Source of the DNA: Blattamonas nauphoetae
Taxonomy: Eukaryota > Preaxostyla > Oxymonadida
NCBI GenBank assembly: GCA_033064195.1
Contig: JARBJD010000021.1
Location: 248,001-312,000 of the forward strand
DNA length: 64,000 nt
Direction of reading: 5' to 3'
How positions within the stretch are numbered: the first letter of the stretch is position 1; every line of letters begins with the position of its first letter. A program made the position numbers and the translations under genes. The notes beneath the pieces were generated by a model that worked only from the letters and a program-made list of their open reading frames with translations, was not told where the DNA came from and ran no database searches. This document shows, piece by piece, positions 22,801 to 34,800 of the stretch.

Positions 22801-25800
22801 ACAATGCAGCTACAACCACCACGTCGCTCAACCCCCTTTCTCCCATCCAAATTAACACAGCAACAATTCAATCCACTACTACATCCTTTTTGATCTTTTT
22901 AATACCATAGAAGCCGCTATGTTGTCAAATTGAACGCCTCCAATGCCGAAGGCCAACACACTCCATAACCCTTGGTCTTTGTCACCGTAGTCGGGTATAT
23001 TAGCATTATCATGGATCACAACCAGAATTTTCAAGATTTCATCCAGTGCAGTCTCTTTAAACAGCAATTCACGACAGTCACTTTTTTGGAATCACCTTGC
23101 ATAATGAATCAACTTTTTTCGATCGATTTGTTATTCTGAAAGATGTTTGAGAGTAAATCAGTCCATATTGAAGTTTTCTGAGACAACAATCAGCCATAAA
23201 TTCAAACAGAAACAACAAAAGTTTAGATCTGCGTGTATCCATTTGGATCTGCGCGTATCCAAAAAAATGGATCTGCGCGTAGCGAAAATCGGATCTGCGC
23301 CTATACTTAACCAATTGAGATGAGTGTGAGGCAATGAGAGAGGGGATGCCAGAGTGAGAGGAGAGAGTTTGGAGGACGCCTCGCTGAGCACCAGCCAGAG
23401 AAGGAAGATGACAGAGGAGTGGAGAGTCGAAGCGAGGAGGGATGTTGAGCCAGTGTAGAGATAAAACAATCTCTCCAACATCACTCAAGAGATTCAATTC
23501 GTTCTCATCCGGATTTGAATCGAACGGAGCCAGTGTCTTGAATATTTGGGCAAGAGACGAGCAGGCACCGAAAGAAGCAGTGAATACACCAAAAGAGTGG
23601 AAGACATTGAGAAGACCGATCAAAATGTCGTGATCTGCTCGGATGATGTGTGGAGTGGAGAGCAGAGTGTCGAAAAAACAAGGAGGAGGATAATGCTCGA
23701 AGAGCGAGAGAATCTCAGCAGACGTGGTGTCCTGAAATGAGATATCGTCGAAGAACATAAAGATGATATTTTCAAGCGCTTCCAGACTGAGATTGAGTTT
23801 GGAGTTTCGGAGAAGGAGTGCGTGCAGTCCAACAAATGGAGTGTGGAGGAACTTTCGCGAAATGCAGAGATTTGGATCAGGCCATCCTTCAACAAGGTTG
23901 CTTGGTTTGTCACGGAGGTATCTCTCGAACATCAGATCCATCGGGAAGACTGATTTTCTGTGCTTGGGATCGATGGATGTGTGGTTGAGATAGAAAGCAG
24001 GATTCACCTGACGATACATCTTGAGTGGGCTTGAATCCAAATCGATTGTGATGAGTTCTGTCAGAGCAGAAGGGAAAGTGCAACCACAAAAGACAGACAA
24101 GAACGAACAGAGAATGATTTTGAGTGGAGTCACATTAAGGCCTGATCCTCCCAGTTCTGAAGATAGACTCGAATCGTTGGAGAGACGCGACATCATCTGA
24201 TTCCTCTTCTCAAACGAATGAAGAAAGTCCATTTTCCATTGAAAAGACATCGAAACCGCGATACGAAACAAGATTTTCTCAACAAAGAGACAACCATTGA
24301 TGAAGAGCACAGGATCACTCAGATCAGCAGTCAGAAACCCGCAAAAATCGAAATCTGACTCATAAAGTGTCTGTCCACGCCCATTCTCGAATTGGGAGTC
24401 CAACCATCTCATCCACAGCCTCATAGACCCTCCACAAAACCGGTTTTATTTATAAAACCGGTTTAATTCAGACTACCTTTGTTCGAAGCGGACTCACCGG
24501 CAGTGTTACTAAGCAAGACTCACTAGCAACTGGTCACAGTATCTAGGAAATCTTCTACAGATAACCAATGTTTGGAACGTTTTTCGAAAGAATGGGTTGA
24601 TTGATCAAGCAATCTCAATCACACGTAGTACACCCGAAAATCACAATACGTTTGCTGAATGATGACACTCTCTCAACTCTTCAAGGATTTAACCGAGTTT
24701 GGGATGTTTTTGATTCTCATTATCACCAACAGATGAACATGACAACTTCGAAGCCAAAACAAACTCAACATTCGGATCCTACATGATACATTCAGATTCT
24801 ATCTGAACTGTCACAATTTTCAGAAAATTCAAGATGGCACAATATTCTTCTTTATGGAAGCGAAAGGTCAGAACCAGGATCTCCGACAAACGCTCACGAA
24901 TTATCCTCAAGGAACGAATTTATGATCGCCCATCCTTCTAGCAAATTGTTGCATTGCTCAGAAATCAATCCTTTAATGTCACGTTCGCATCGACGTTGAC
25001 ATTACACACGATCACCAACATCACAAATTTGAACAAGGACAACAATCAACCCCATGCGGCTCCCTTTATCAGCACAGGGTCTACTCTGCTTGTTGTACCG
25101 CTGAGGATGGAACAGCACGTTGCGCAACTGGTAGCTGCCGATCCACAGCGGACTCACACCTCGAAGAGGAAAAGGGTGGAAACAGATGCCGCAAGCATCA
25201 CACAAATGTCGATAATAGGAAATAGTCAAGGAAGTAATCTGAAAACATTGCAGGACTATTGTACAAATTCTGGGCCTAGCCGAATAAAACCGGTTATTTA
25301 TATGGGCGATTCTGAATGAAAGGACGCGTGCGTTACAACTCCGTCAACATTTGAAAGATCGTTGAGAAAGCTATTCATCTCCCAGGAACAATCAAAATCT
25401 CCATCTTGAAGGTTTATATTATCTCTTTTTTTCATTTTCACTCACTTTTCTACAAATTCAAAGATCAGGTGACTCATTCTCCATCAAACAACTTTAATCG
25501 GTCAGATCGATGATTGAACCGACCTTATACCGTGTATTGCATGCGATTCTTTTGGTTTGTGTCATTTATTTCGTTCACATTGACAGACACTCAGCACTTT
25601 TTTCAGGTGAGACGGATCGTGTCTAACAGGCAGAAAACAATCTGGCCTGTTCACCTATCTGATGCTTTCTCCTGTTTTCACTCGATCATGTATCTTTTGT
25701 CATGAATTTCTCATCTTATAGATCACAAACTGACACGGACTTGTTGATCGTCCTCCTTGTCCTCTAATTCAGATCAATCTCAATTTCCCTTCACTTTATA

Positions 25801-28800
25801 TCTCAAACCACCTTAATTGGATATGTCTCTCCAATTCTTAAGTCTAAATTCATCAATCTTGTCGAATCTTCCGATCCGCACTTTTCACGTCTTTTTCTTC
25901 AATAGATGTATTTGTATTGGTTCTCTCACACAGAATAGGGTTTTTACGTTGTTTTACATCATTTCTCCATTTTTCAACTTGTTCTGTGATAAAAAGTGTG
26001 CAAAAGTGTCCGGATCAAAAAATGGCTTTATCGAACGCGATCCTACTTGATAGTGGCGTCACCAATACGTTCCATGTCAACAATTCGTGCTTTTTTCTGG
26101 AATGATCACTTTTAGTCAAACTAAGAAAAAAATAAAATTTTAGAATTTTCTTCCCACTGGATCCCAAAAAATCCTCACAATAGCTCTTTTCAACCACTTT
26201 TTTCATGTGTTCTCGTCATAACTTCACAACCTGTGAACCAATTTTGATGAAATTTTCCACTGAAACGTTTGTTTGGTGAAATGAACATTTTGAAAAAAAA
26301 TTGGAAAAAAAATCATGGGTATCTGGGACGATATGAAAAAAGGCTGTTTTTCGCCCAGAAAAATATCATGGGAAAAAATTTTTTATTTTTTTGAGTGTCT
26401 TTTATCGATATGTTTACGAAAATAATGCTTTTTCTTCGGTCTCAAACGGATGTCTGGATATGGAAAAATGATCGTCGAAAGTTTGGAAAATGTGTGGCGT
26501 TTCGCTGTATAACGTGTTTTGAGGTTTTCTCAGGATCCAGTGGGAAGAAAATTCTAAAATTTTATTTTTTTCTTAGTTTGACCAAAAGTGATAATTCCAG
26601 AAAAAAGCACGAATTGTTGACATCGAACGTATTGGTGACACCACTATGAAATCCAGTAATTCACTCTTTTTCTGTCGACTAAACAGATGAACGGTAATTG
26701 TGCAAAAAATGATTTTTTGGGACGCACCATAGTGTTTTGCGACCTTTCAAAGAGAATCGCCCATATTAAAACCGGTTTTGTGGAGGGTCTATCATCAGTG
26801 TCCGCATCTCCCAGGCAGTTCCATCACGGTATGCCTTCCGGAGACTGGCATATTTGTGATCGCGAGGATCATCAACAATTTGAAGCACGTCTCCGATTTT
26901 GAAGAAGAGATTGTGACATTCCATCTGGATTACTACGTTGGAGGAATGGAGACCAGAGATGAGAGTTTTCCTGAAATCCTGGACGTCCATTATGCATTGG
27001 GTCGATTTCGTCGTCTCAACAATTGCATGACAACGACGAAGGGATGCTACCACTTTCACATCATCCAGTCACGGACAAAAGTAAGTGGTCACCCCTTCCT
27101 GCATTTATGACCAGATGATTTTTCACACTTGTTTCGTAAACACTTCACCCTTTTGAAAGACTGTCATTTTTCAAATATAAAACAAAAAAGAGAATGTGAA
27201 GTGGAAATCGAGATGTTTGATTGAGGAGTCTCCCAAGGTACTTTTGATCGCGGCTGTATCAATCTGTCTCCTCTTCCAAAGAGAGGAGATGTGACCTGTG
27301 GAATATGATCCTCCACTGAGAACTATCAGTTTCCGCTCCCTGCAGAGATGATGGATGATCTGAAGCTGAAAAGTGTGATTTCTGTCTTCTTCATCTCACC
27401 TCACCCATCCGTGTAACTCTTTCAAACGTTCACTTTCACGAAGATTAAGTTGATACTATCCTCGACTTTATTATTGTGACATGCTGTAGTGACAACAAGA
27501 TTCTGAGAATTTCGTCAACATCCTGACACACCACATTTGTCAGCAATTCGTTGGATGAGGGGCTAACACGCATTCTCAAGAGCAGTTAAAGAGTTCTGGA
27601 GAGTTACACGGATGGGTGAGGTGAGATGAAGAAGACAGAAATCACACTTTTCAGCTTCAGATCATCCATCATCTCTGCAGGGAGCGGAAACTGATAGTTC
27701 TCAGTGGAGGATCATATTCCACAGGTCACATCTCCTCTCTTTGGAAGAGGAGACAGATTGATACAGCCGCGATCAAAAGTACCTTGGGAGACTCCTCAAT
27801 CAAACATCTCGATTTCCACTTCACATTCTCTTTTTTGTTTTATATTTGAAAAATGACAGTCTTTCAAAAGGGTGAAGTGTTTACGAAACAAGTGTGAAAA
27901 ATCATCTGGTCATAATAGTGCCCGGATAAACCCGCACAAAATACAAAAACCCGCACAAATTCTAGTTTTGAGAAATCAAGTTGAAATAATGGCAAACTGC
28001 AACTTGGCGGGACAGATCAAAAAGGACTCTAACAGTCAAAAACACACTATTAATATCTTTCTAGGGAAGATATGTTGCTCTAGGATTCCGAAAAAAAGCA
28101 CAGAAACCTCGGAGTAAATCATAAAAATAAGGGTCGGATCAAACCATGAAATCTAAAATAGGAAATCTCAGAAATGTATAGACCTCTAGAAAGTTCCAAG
28201 ACTTGATATTAAAGGAATAGGTGTTCTTTAAAGATAAATGAAGGTTTTTTGACAGAGAATCAACCAATTCTTTGTCAAGATCGCCCTAATTCACTATCAG
28301 AAATTTTGAGAAAATGAAGTTTTTCCGAATCTCTAATCGCTTCGATTCTCCTTATTTCCTAGAAAATCACCGGTACAATCACTCATTGACTGAATAGGTC
28401 TGTCCGACCAAGTTGCATGTTGCCGAAATAATTGCACTGATCTTGAAATTTGCATTTTTATCTCACCACATCACAAATTACATGAGGGTTCATCACTAAT
28501 ATTTTAATGGTTTTGATCTGAATTGAATTCTTTAAAAAATTGGTAAATTGAATTGAAACAGTGTTTGAAATGTAGAAACAATGGCGAAAAGAAATATTCA
28601 ATGCGTGGTGCTCAGATATAGGTGTTTCCCGATGATCCCTCGCACCTCCATGTTCCGCACAAGATCGACGTTCTCCTCCACCCTTGCTTCACGTTCAGTC
28701 GTCCTCCCTGCTCCAAATGTTGAGCTGTTCGATAGTGTTGGATTTTAAATCGCAGGTGATGCGAGATGATACCTTTCAGTGCTTCTGTCCCGTTCGCCAC

Positions 28801-31800
28801 TGTCGTCGAGAGGGATTTGATGGGACAATAAAGGCGAAGAAGGCGACACAAGCGAGGAAAAATGCGACGATGAACGAGATGATGAGGAGAATTTGGAATT
28901 CGCTGATTGTCTTTGTCATCTCGCTGATAACAGCTTCGAGGAGCATTTTGAACCCGCCACGCAGATCGTACACGAGGAGAGAACCCATGATCTGAGAGGA
29001 GAGGACACAACGCGAGAGAAAGGGGGATCAGAAGGAGGAGAGTGGAGAGCATACCTGGACGTTCTCGTTGCTGAGCGGCATCCCGTTGTAGGGATTCGGT
29101 GCTGTAGCAATCATGCGGGCTGCCTCAATGTGCTTCAGGATGAGTGCCTGCAGTCCGCTGAAGTTTCCTGTTAGTCCATAAATCCGAATTTCCACTGCAC
29201 AATCGGCAGGATCGTAGGGCATGGATTCAGTTGACTGGGAGAGTGATGAAAATAGCGTGTGATGAGAGAGAAATGAGATCGATGTAAGAAAGCGGACAGA
29301 ACGAAGTGAAGATCGCATGGAGGAGTCAAACCTCGAACATCAGTGCGTTGACCGAGCTGCCATTCTTCATCGTTGGTTCAATGGACAATGTGTCGAAGAT
29401 TTGGTCGCCAGTCGGGATGAGGTTTTCGGAGGAGGAACCCTGAAAACGAGTGAAAAGAGAGACGGAGAGATGGGTGGAGGAAATGGGTTGTTAGAAGCGG
29501 AAGGGAGGATACCTCACTCGCGAGTAGTGCCTTCATATGGCATATGTCGGATGAGATGTGTCTGCTGTCGATCCACTGTCCTTCTGCTCCGCCACGACAC
29601 ACTGTGAGAGGAGAAAGACGAGGAGATGAGGAGGAAAGGCAAATGAGTTGAGAATGTGAGCACACCGCCAACAATTTGGATGATTCCAATCACAACGCGG
29701 ACGGAGAAAGAGTTTGGGACGAAGTTTGACATTTTGTTGAGCAGATCAATCTGTTGCGGTGTCAGATCGTTTCTGCCCTTCTTCTTTTTATTTTCTTTCT
29801 CTTCCTCTTCAGCCTCTCTCTTCGCTTTCAGCGATTTTGTCTCTACCTTCTCGCCGTCTTTCAGCTCGTTCTTCTTCTCATTCTCGTCTTCTTCGTTCTC
29901 CTCATCGTCCTGATTCTTCTTTCCCATCATTTCTGCAATCTGCATCATCGCAATCATCTGTGGGTTCATTCCTTGTGAGATCAGCATCATTTTCATTGTC
30001 TCATCGTCGTTCACCTGCCCTCGTTCAGTGTTTAGCTCCAGCTCCTCATCGGTTACTTCTGTTTCATCCAGCCGAAGCTTCAGTTTGAGGACGTCATCCT
30101 CGCGGGCAGTTGCGATTTAGAATAAAACTTCTCTTCGCTCTCGCTTGAGTTTGTTGATGGTCTGCACATACTGCACAATCAGGACGATGAGATGGTGTAC
30201 AACCGAGGCTCCTCCAACCGCGATGTCGACGTACTGCACGGCCAACGACTGTTGTTCGGAGTTGGCACTGGTCCGTTCTTAATCACGAAGTAGAGCTGGG
30301 CAGGGAGGCCAGGCCATTCCACAGTGTTCCAGAATCCTTCGTTGATAATGATGAGAGCAGCTACGTTGGCGATGTTGTTGACCAGGTCAATCAGGTTCAT
30401 GTTCACGACTTGCGTCTGTCACACGCATCGTAGAGGCGGATCCGAACTTGATCTCATTGGAGGACGGGATGATGATGGGGATGTCTTCGAATTCCATCGT
30501 CGAAAATTAATGCGTCGCCGAAGCTTCCTGGGACACTTCGTCCAGTCCCTCGAGGAGCGTGGTTGCTCTCCTCTCGAACACTTTGTTGATGAGACTGGTG
30601 CTGGCCATGAAGGTCACGTTCATGGATTCCAGCTGAGCTTCTGTGTATTGTGAAGTGGCTGACATGGTCGGTGGTGACACTGCACGCTGTGAACGTTATC
30701 AGCACAACCACAAAAACATCGCCACCATGGTCCCGACAATCACAATCCCCGACATGATCACAATGTGGATGAACAGAGGCAGGAGCGCTGTCTTGTCCTC
30801 GTCCAACTGGAGAGTGGCGCCAGAGTCGTTCCTGTTCTTCTTCTTTTTCTGTTGCCCACTCGACCGTCCAGCAATGCTCGACAGCTTGCTTCCTCCACTC
30901 ACTCTGCTCATCGTCTCGGTCAGTGTCGTGTCCTCTTCGATGATGTTTGCTTCTGTGAACATCAGCATGGTTGTGTCGTCGTCTCTGTAGATGTCTCTCA
31001 GCAGTGCCCCGTATCCTCTGATCACCTGCGCACTGTTTGGGTACTGGCGAAGGAGCAGCTGGTAAACATCTCGCGAGTCACGCTCGAATCCGATTGCCTT
31101 GTCCAAGAAGAGCATGATTCGGTCCAAATCCATGTTTTCTTTGGAGAGGAGCAGATACGCTTGTTGGAGGTAGGTGCGGGACATGTCGTGTGCTTTCGTA
31201 GCTTTGCAAAGATCAGTTTGAATGACACACCCTGTGAATTCTGCCCGCCCTGTGCACTTGTCTTTCGTTCCATATCTCGCATCAGCGCAAACACAACCCA
31301 TCGCTCGTGCAAAGAAGGCACACACTGGTTGGTTGTTCGGAGGCAGTCGCCCATCTTCATCTGGCTGTTGGTTTGGAAAGATAGAAGAAAGCTGAGCAGA
31401 TCCAAAGCTCGCATGAAGAGAGCATCTTCTTCTGAGCACTGCACAGGATCTGATCGGCAAGAGAAATGCACTCTCTGTTCTTCCTGCATTCTTTCTCGGT
31501 CAAGAACTTGATTGCTTCTTGCACCTGCCTTGCGTTGGTGTATTTCGGCACTTTTCGATTCACTTGCTCGCTCAGCAACTTTGACTGGACAGACTGTCCT
31601 GTCATACGCACTCATGTTTGGCTGATAAGAGGCAGACGGCGTCGGCTCGGCTGGGCATTAACCGAATACCTTCCTTGTTATCGCCGATCTTCATTTTGTC
31701 TTGGATGAGAGAGAGGAGTGCGGTGAAGATGACGATGGCAGATTGGTGGCGAAGAGAGGTGCGTAATTGAAGTGTCAAATGCAAATTTGGCTCGGGTCAG

Positions 31801-34800
31801 GACTGTCTGCGTAGTCCACGAGACGATGGCTGAATGTTCGTGTGCACTCGTGAGCCCACAGTCGGATCACGCCAACTTTGTTGATCTGGTTCCTGTTGGC
31901 ACGGTAGAGGCTGCCGATGATGTTACTAATGTCATTCAGATCGAATCGGATGTGCAATTATGCTAGGAGGTAACGGAGCTCAGCCACAACCTGTTTGTAC
32001 ACGTTCAGAGTACCCTTCTTCGTTTGTGCGAGAGTTCCGTCCTTGGTGGATTTCATAAAAGATGAATCGATCGAGATCAACCGTCTTCGTCTGGTAACTT
32101 TCATGGACTTTATCAGCGAACATGGATCGAAATCAAGATTCGTTGGTGCGGTGCTCAGCGAGGAACAATTCCAACAGCTCCAGTTGATGACAGTTGTTCC
32201 GACTTGTTTTCTGGAAAGGACGAGATGAGGGGCGTGCCTGTTTGGGGTAAAAAGCTGACCTGCGTGACTGACGAACTGGCATCAGCTGATGAGTCTGTCG
32301 ATGCCATTTAAAAGCGAGGAAATGATTATTTCGAGCTGGAACGCAATTTTGGTGAGGCTGAGTGTGGATGATCCGATGATGGCATACTATGAATGATCAA
32401 CTGCCCTTGCTCCAGTTGGCTCGTCTGTGTTGATGTACTTGTCGAGTTGGGCATTCATCGTCAGAGGATGGAAGAGTGAGATAAAGGATCATTGTGAAAA
32501 ACAGTGGAGAGAATGTGATTTGGACGCGAGTCGTTGCGCGGTTGAAGTGTCATCCGAGGAAACGAGGTGAGGCCATATTATCTATCAGAACTGATTGAAG
32601 TCGAAGAACAACTCTTGGGGGATGATGTTGTGTTGGCCGCGAAGTGCTGAGTCGCACTCCTCGAGTGTTCGGCACAAAACAGACCCACTTTTTGATTTTG
32701 ATCCACCTCCGTTTTAATCAGTTTTGAGTAACTAGGTTTAAAAAGTGAAAATCTGAAATGGAAAGAATTATTTCATAATGGTTATCAACATTTTGGATTT
32801 TGTGCGGGTTTATGGATAAAAGCGGGTTTTTGAGGGCACTATAAATGCAGGAAGGGGTGACCACTTACTTTTGTCCGTGACTGATCCGTCTCGTCGAACA
32901 GGGATATGGAAAATTTCTCATTTTGATTGAGAAATTTCGGTCGGGGATGATGAAAAGCGTCTTGTTCTGTTTCGGAAGTGTGTGCAGGCCTGTAGTTCCA
33001 TGTGAAGGAACTGAGCTGTGGGCGTGCGAGGAGGTCATGAATCGCGAAGAGGAGCTGTCGTGAGTGTTTTGCGATGGAATCGGTGCGGTACGGCATCTGC
33101 AGAGAAGGAAGAGTCTGAGATTCGGATGAGGAGTGTTGCGATGGGAGTGATGTTTGGGTGGAGATGGATGAGGTGAGACCAGACCTGTGTGTCCAGGAGA
33201 TTTGGTCATCGAGAGGGGAGAGAAGAGTGGATACGAGTGAATGGTCATCAGCAGGGTTCTGATTTGATCCCACTGATCCCACGCTTTTTTGATCCCACCA
33301 AATTCCTGCTTTATAATTTCCTTTTCTTTCACTCTATTTCATCATATCACTATCATATTATCTATAAATTTTTGATATGAAACATAAAAAGCCATAGAGT
33401 GAAAAAATAGGGACACGACATGCTTTGATGTCGTTCTGCAATGAAATTGTACATTCCGGGCTCGGAAGATCAGAGAAAGCGAGTAGAGGATGGAATAGAT
33501 CTCGTTTAGTGTGAGAGGGGAATGTGAAGTCCAGCATGAGGTGGGGATGTGGCGGCGATCAGTCATCATGGTTAGGGGAGTCTTGCAAGCAGCTTAGCGA
33601 TTAAGTCGATGGCAACGACGTGTAGAGTGTGTAATGGACGGATATGAGTCGAGTTGGTGGCGTGTGCTTCCGTCGGCGGTGTGGAGGGTCGGAGGAGGTT
33701 GCAAAAGTTGATCAGTTCCGCATCCCCTAAAATAGCCTAATTTCCTGTCGTCAGGATCTACTAGCGTACAAACAACTTGAACAGTGTCGCGATCTTGACA
33801 GACACAATCAGAAAACATTTCAGCACGATTTGGATCAGTCTTGAGCTCAGCCTTGGCTCTCCAAACGACGCCGAAGATCGTCTCGATTTGGCGGGGTGTG
33901 CCCTTTGGAAGGTGATGGATGCTTCAATATGGCGGAGATTCGGGTTTGGATGAGCAGCTGGAGGAGTTGTCATTGAATAGATTCATCACAAATGGAAGAC
34001 ATCGTCGCAAGTGCTTTTGAGGACCCTACATTCATCGTAACAGGTGGAAGCGTATATGGGGATCCAATTGAGGTGAATGCCCATATTTCTGGTGAGTGCT
34101 GGGCGGAGGGGAGATCTCGAAAATGTAACTTCGATGAGAGTTCAAGAGATGTCCATGGCTCTTCAACCATCGATTCAGACGACGAAAGGTGGGGATATGA
34201 ATCGATTGGGTGGGGAGCAGGGTGTGATGGACGAATAGACGAGGCATCATCCACGTCGATGAGAGAAACCTCGCTTGAGAGTCGGATGGATGGATGGATG
34301 GATGAGATTGCGGAGGAAGTGGAAGATCTATTGAAGAGGGTGGAATGAGCTGAATTGCTGAAGTGGTGAGCGCATTTGGTTCTGTTAGAAGAATGAAGAA
34401 GCGATGGAGAAATGTGATCAAGATCGACATATCCTACAGCAATGAAGCGAATTAATAGAACAAACGATCATTTCCCTGATACAAAAATACCCGAGTTGCG
34501 TCGATTTGGATCTGTTTTCGAGTTGGAGCCATCAATTGCAAAAAAAGAGGCAGGTCTGGTTGTGGTTCCTGGCATCGACAAAAAAAGGTGGAGAGTGTTC
34601 CGTCAGAGTCTCTTTGAACTCTTCTCGAATGATAAACATCATAACAAGTTGTTTGAGCTTCAAGTAGCCATGAGTAGTGATGAAGTCAGTGTCGAGGATG
34701 GTGTCGGTGATTGGGAGATTCGTACTCAGCACAAACAAAAGATTAAAGATCCTCAGGATATATTCGGAGATGAAGGGAAAGGCTGGGCCTTGTTCTTGCA

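Larger units (their letters stand above)
20323..23312. mobile_element. MULE-like non-autonomous element with 9-bp target duplication and gene fragments
   Basis: The ends are inverted copies beginning GGTTAAGTATAGGCGCAGAT, about 100 bp long and containing several copies of a short CGCAGATCCAAA-type repeat. The element is flanked by the exact 9-bp duplication AATTGAGAT (20314-20322 and 23313-23321), typical of Mutator-like elements. No transposase is seen. The interior carries coiled-coil coding sequence on the plus strand and a different gene-like fragment on the minus strand, which is the pattern of a Pack-MULE. It is inserted in an exon of the minus-strand host gene. Confidence 0.85.
24424..26791. 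mobile_element. non-autonomous DNA element with 3-bp target duplication (TCA)
   Basis: Inverted ends start TAGACCCTCCACAAAACCGG and end with its complement. TCA flanks both sides (24421-24423, 26792-26794). A TA duplication was considered, but only the 3-bp reading keeps the host exon open. No transposase is seen. The interior carries an LSm-like gene fragment and a nested foldback element. Three-base duplications occur in PIF/Harbinger, CACTA and some other superfamilies; the ends here do not match a known type well, so the class is left open. Confidence 0.8.
27066..32883. mobile_element. non-autonomous DNA element carrying a TmcB-type gene copy, 3-bp target duplication (ATC)
   Basis: The ends are inverted copies starting CAGTCACGGACAAAAGTAAG and continuing for about 40 bp to GCATTTA, then TAGTGCCC and short CCCGCACAAA-type repeats. 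ATC flanks both ends (27063-27065, 32884-32886). A foldback element has inserted 40 bp inside the left end. No transposase is recognised. The cargo is most of a TmcB-type gene in minus orientation. It interrupts the host gene between DETD and VKVVAS. Confidence 0.78.

Noticed and set aside
24424-26791. TA target duplication (plain Tc1/mariner) for the TAGACCC element
   Set aside because: With a TA duplication the host exon would meet a stop at the junction; with TCA it stays open. The nested foldback supports a 3-bp duplication too.
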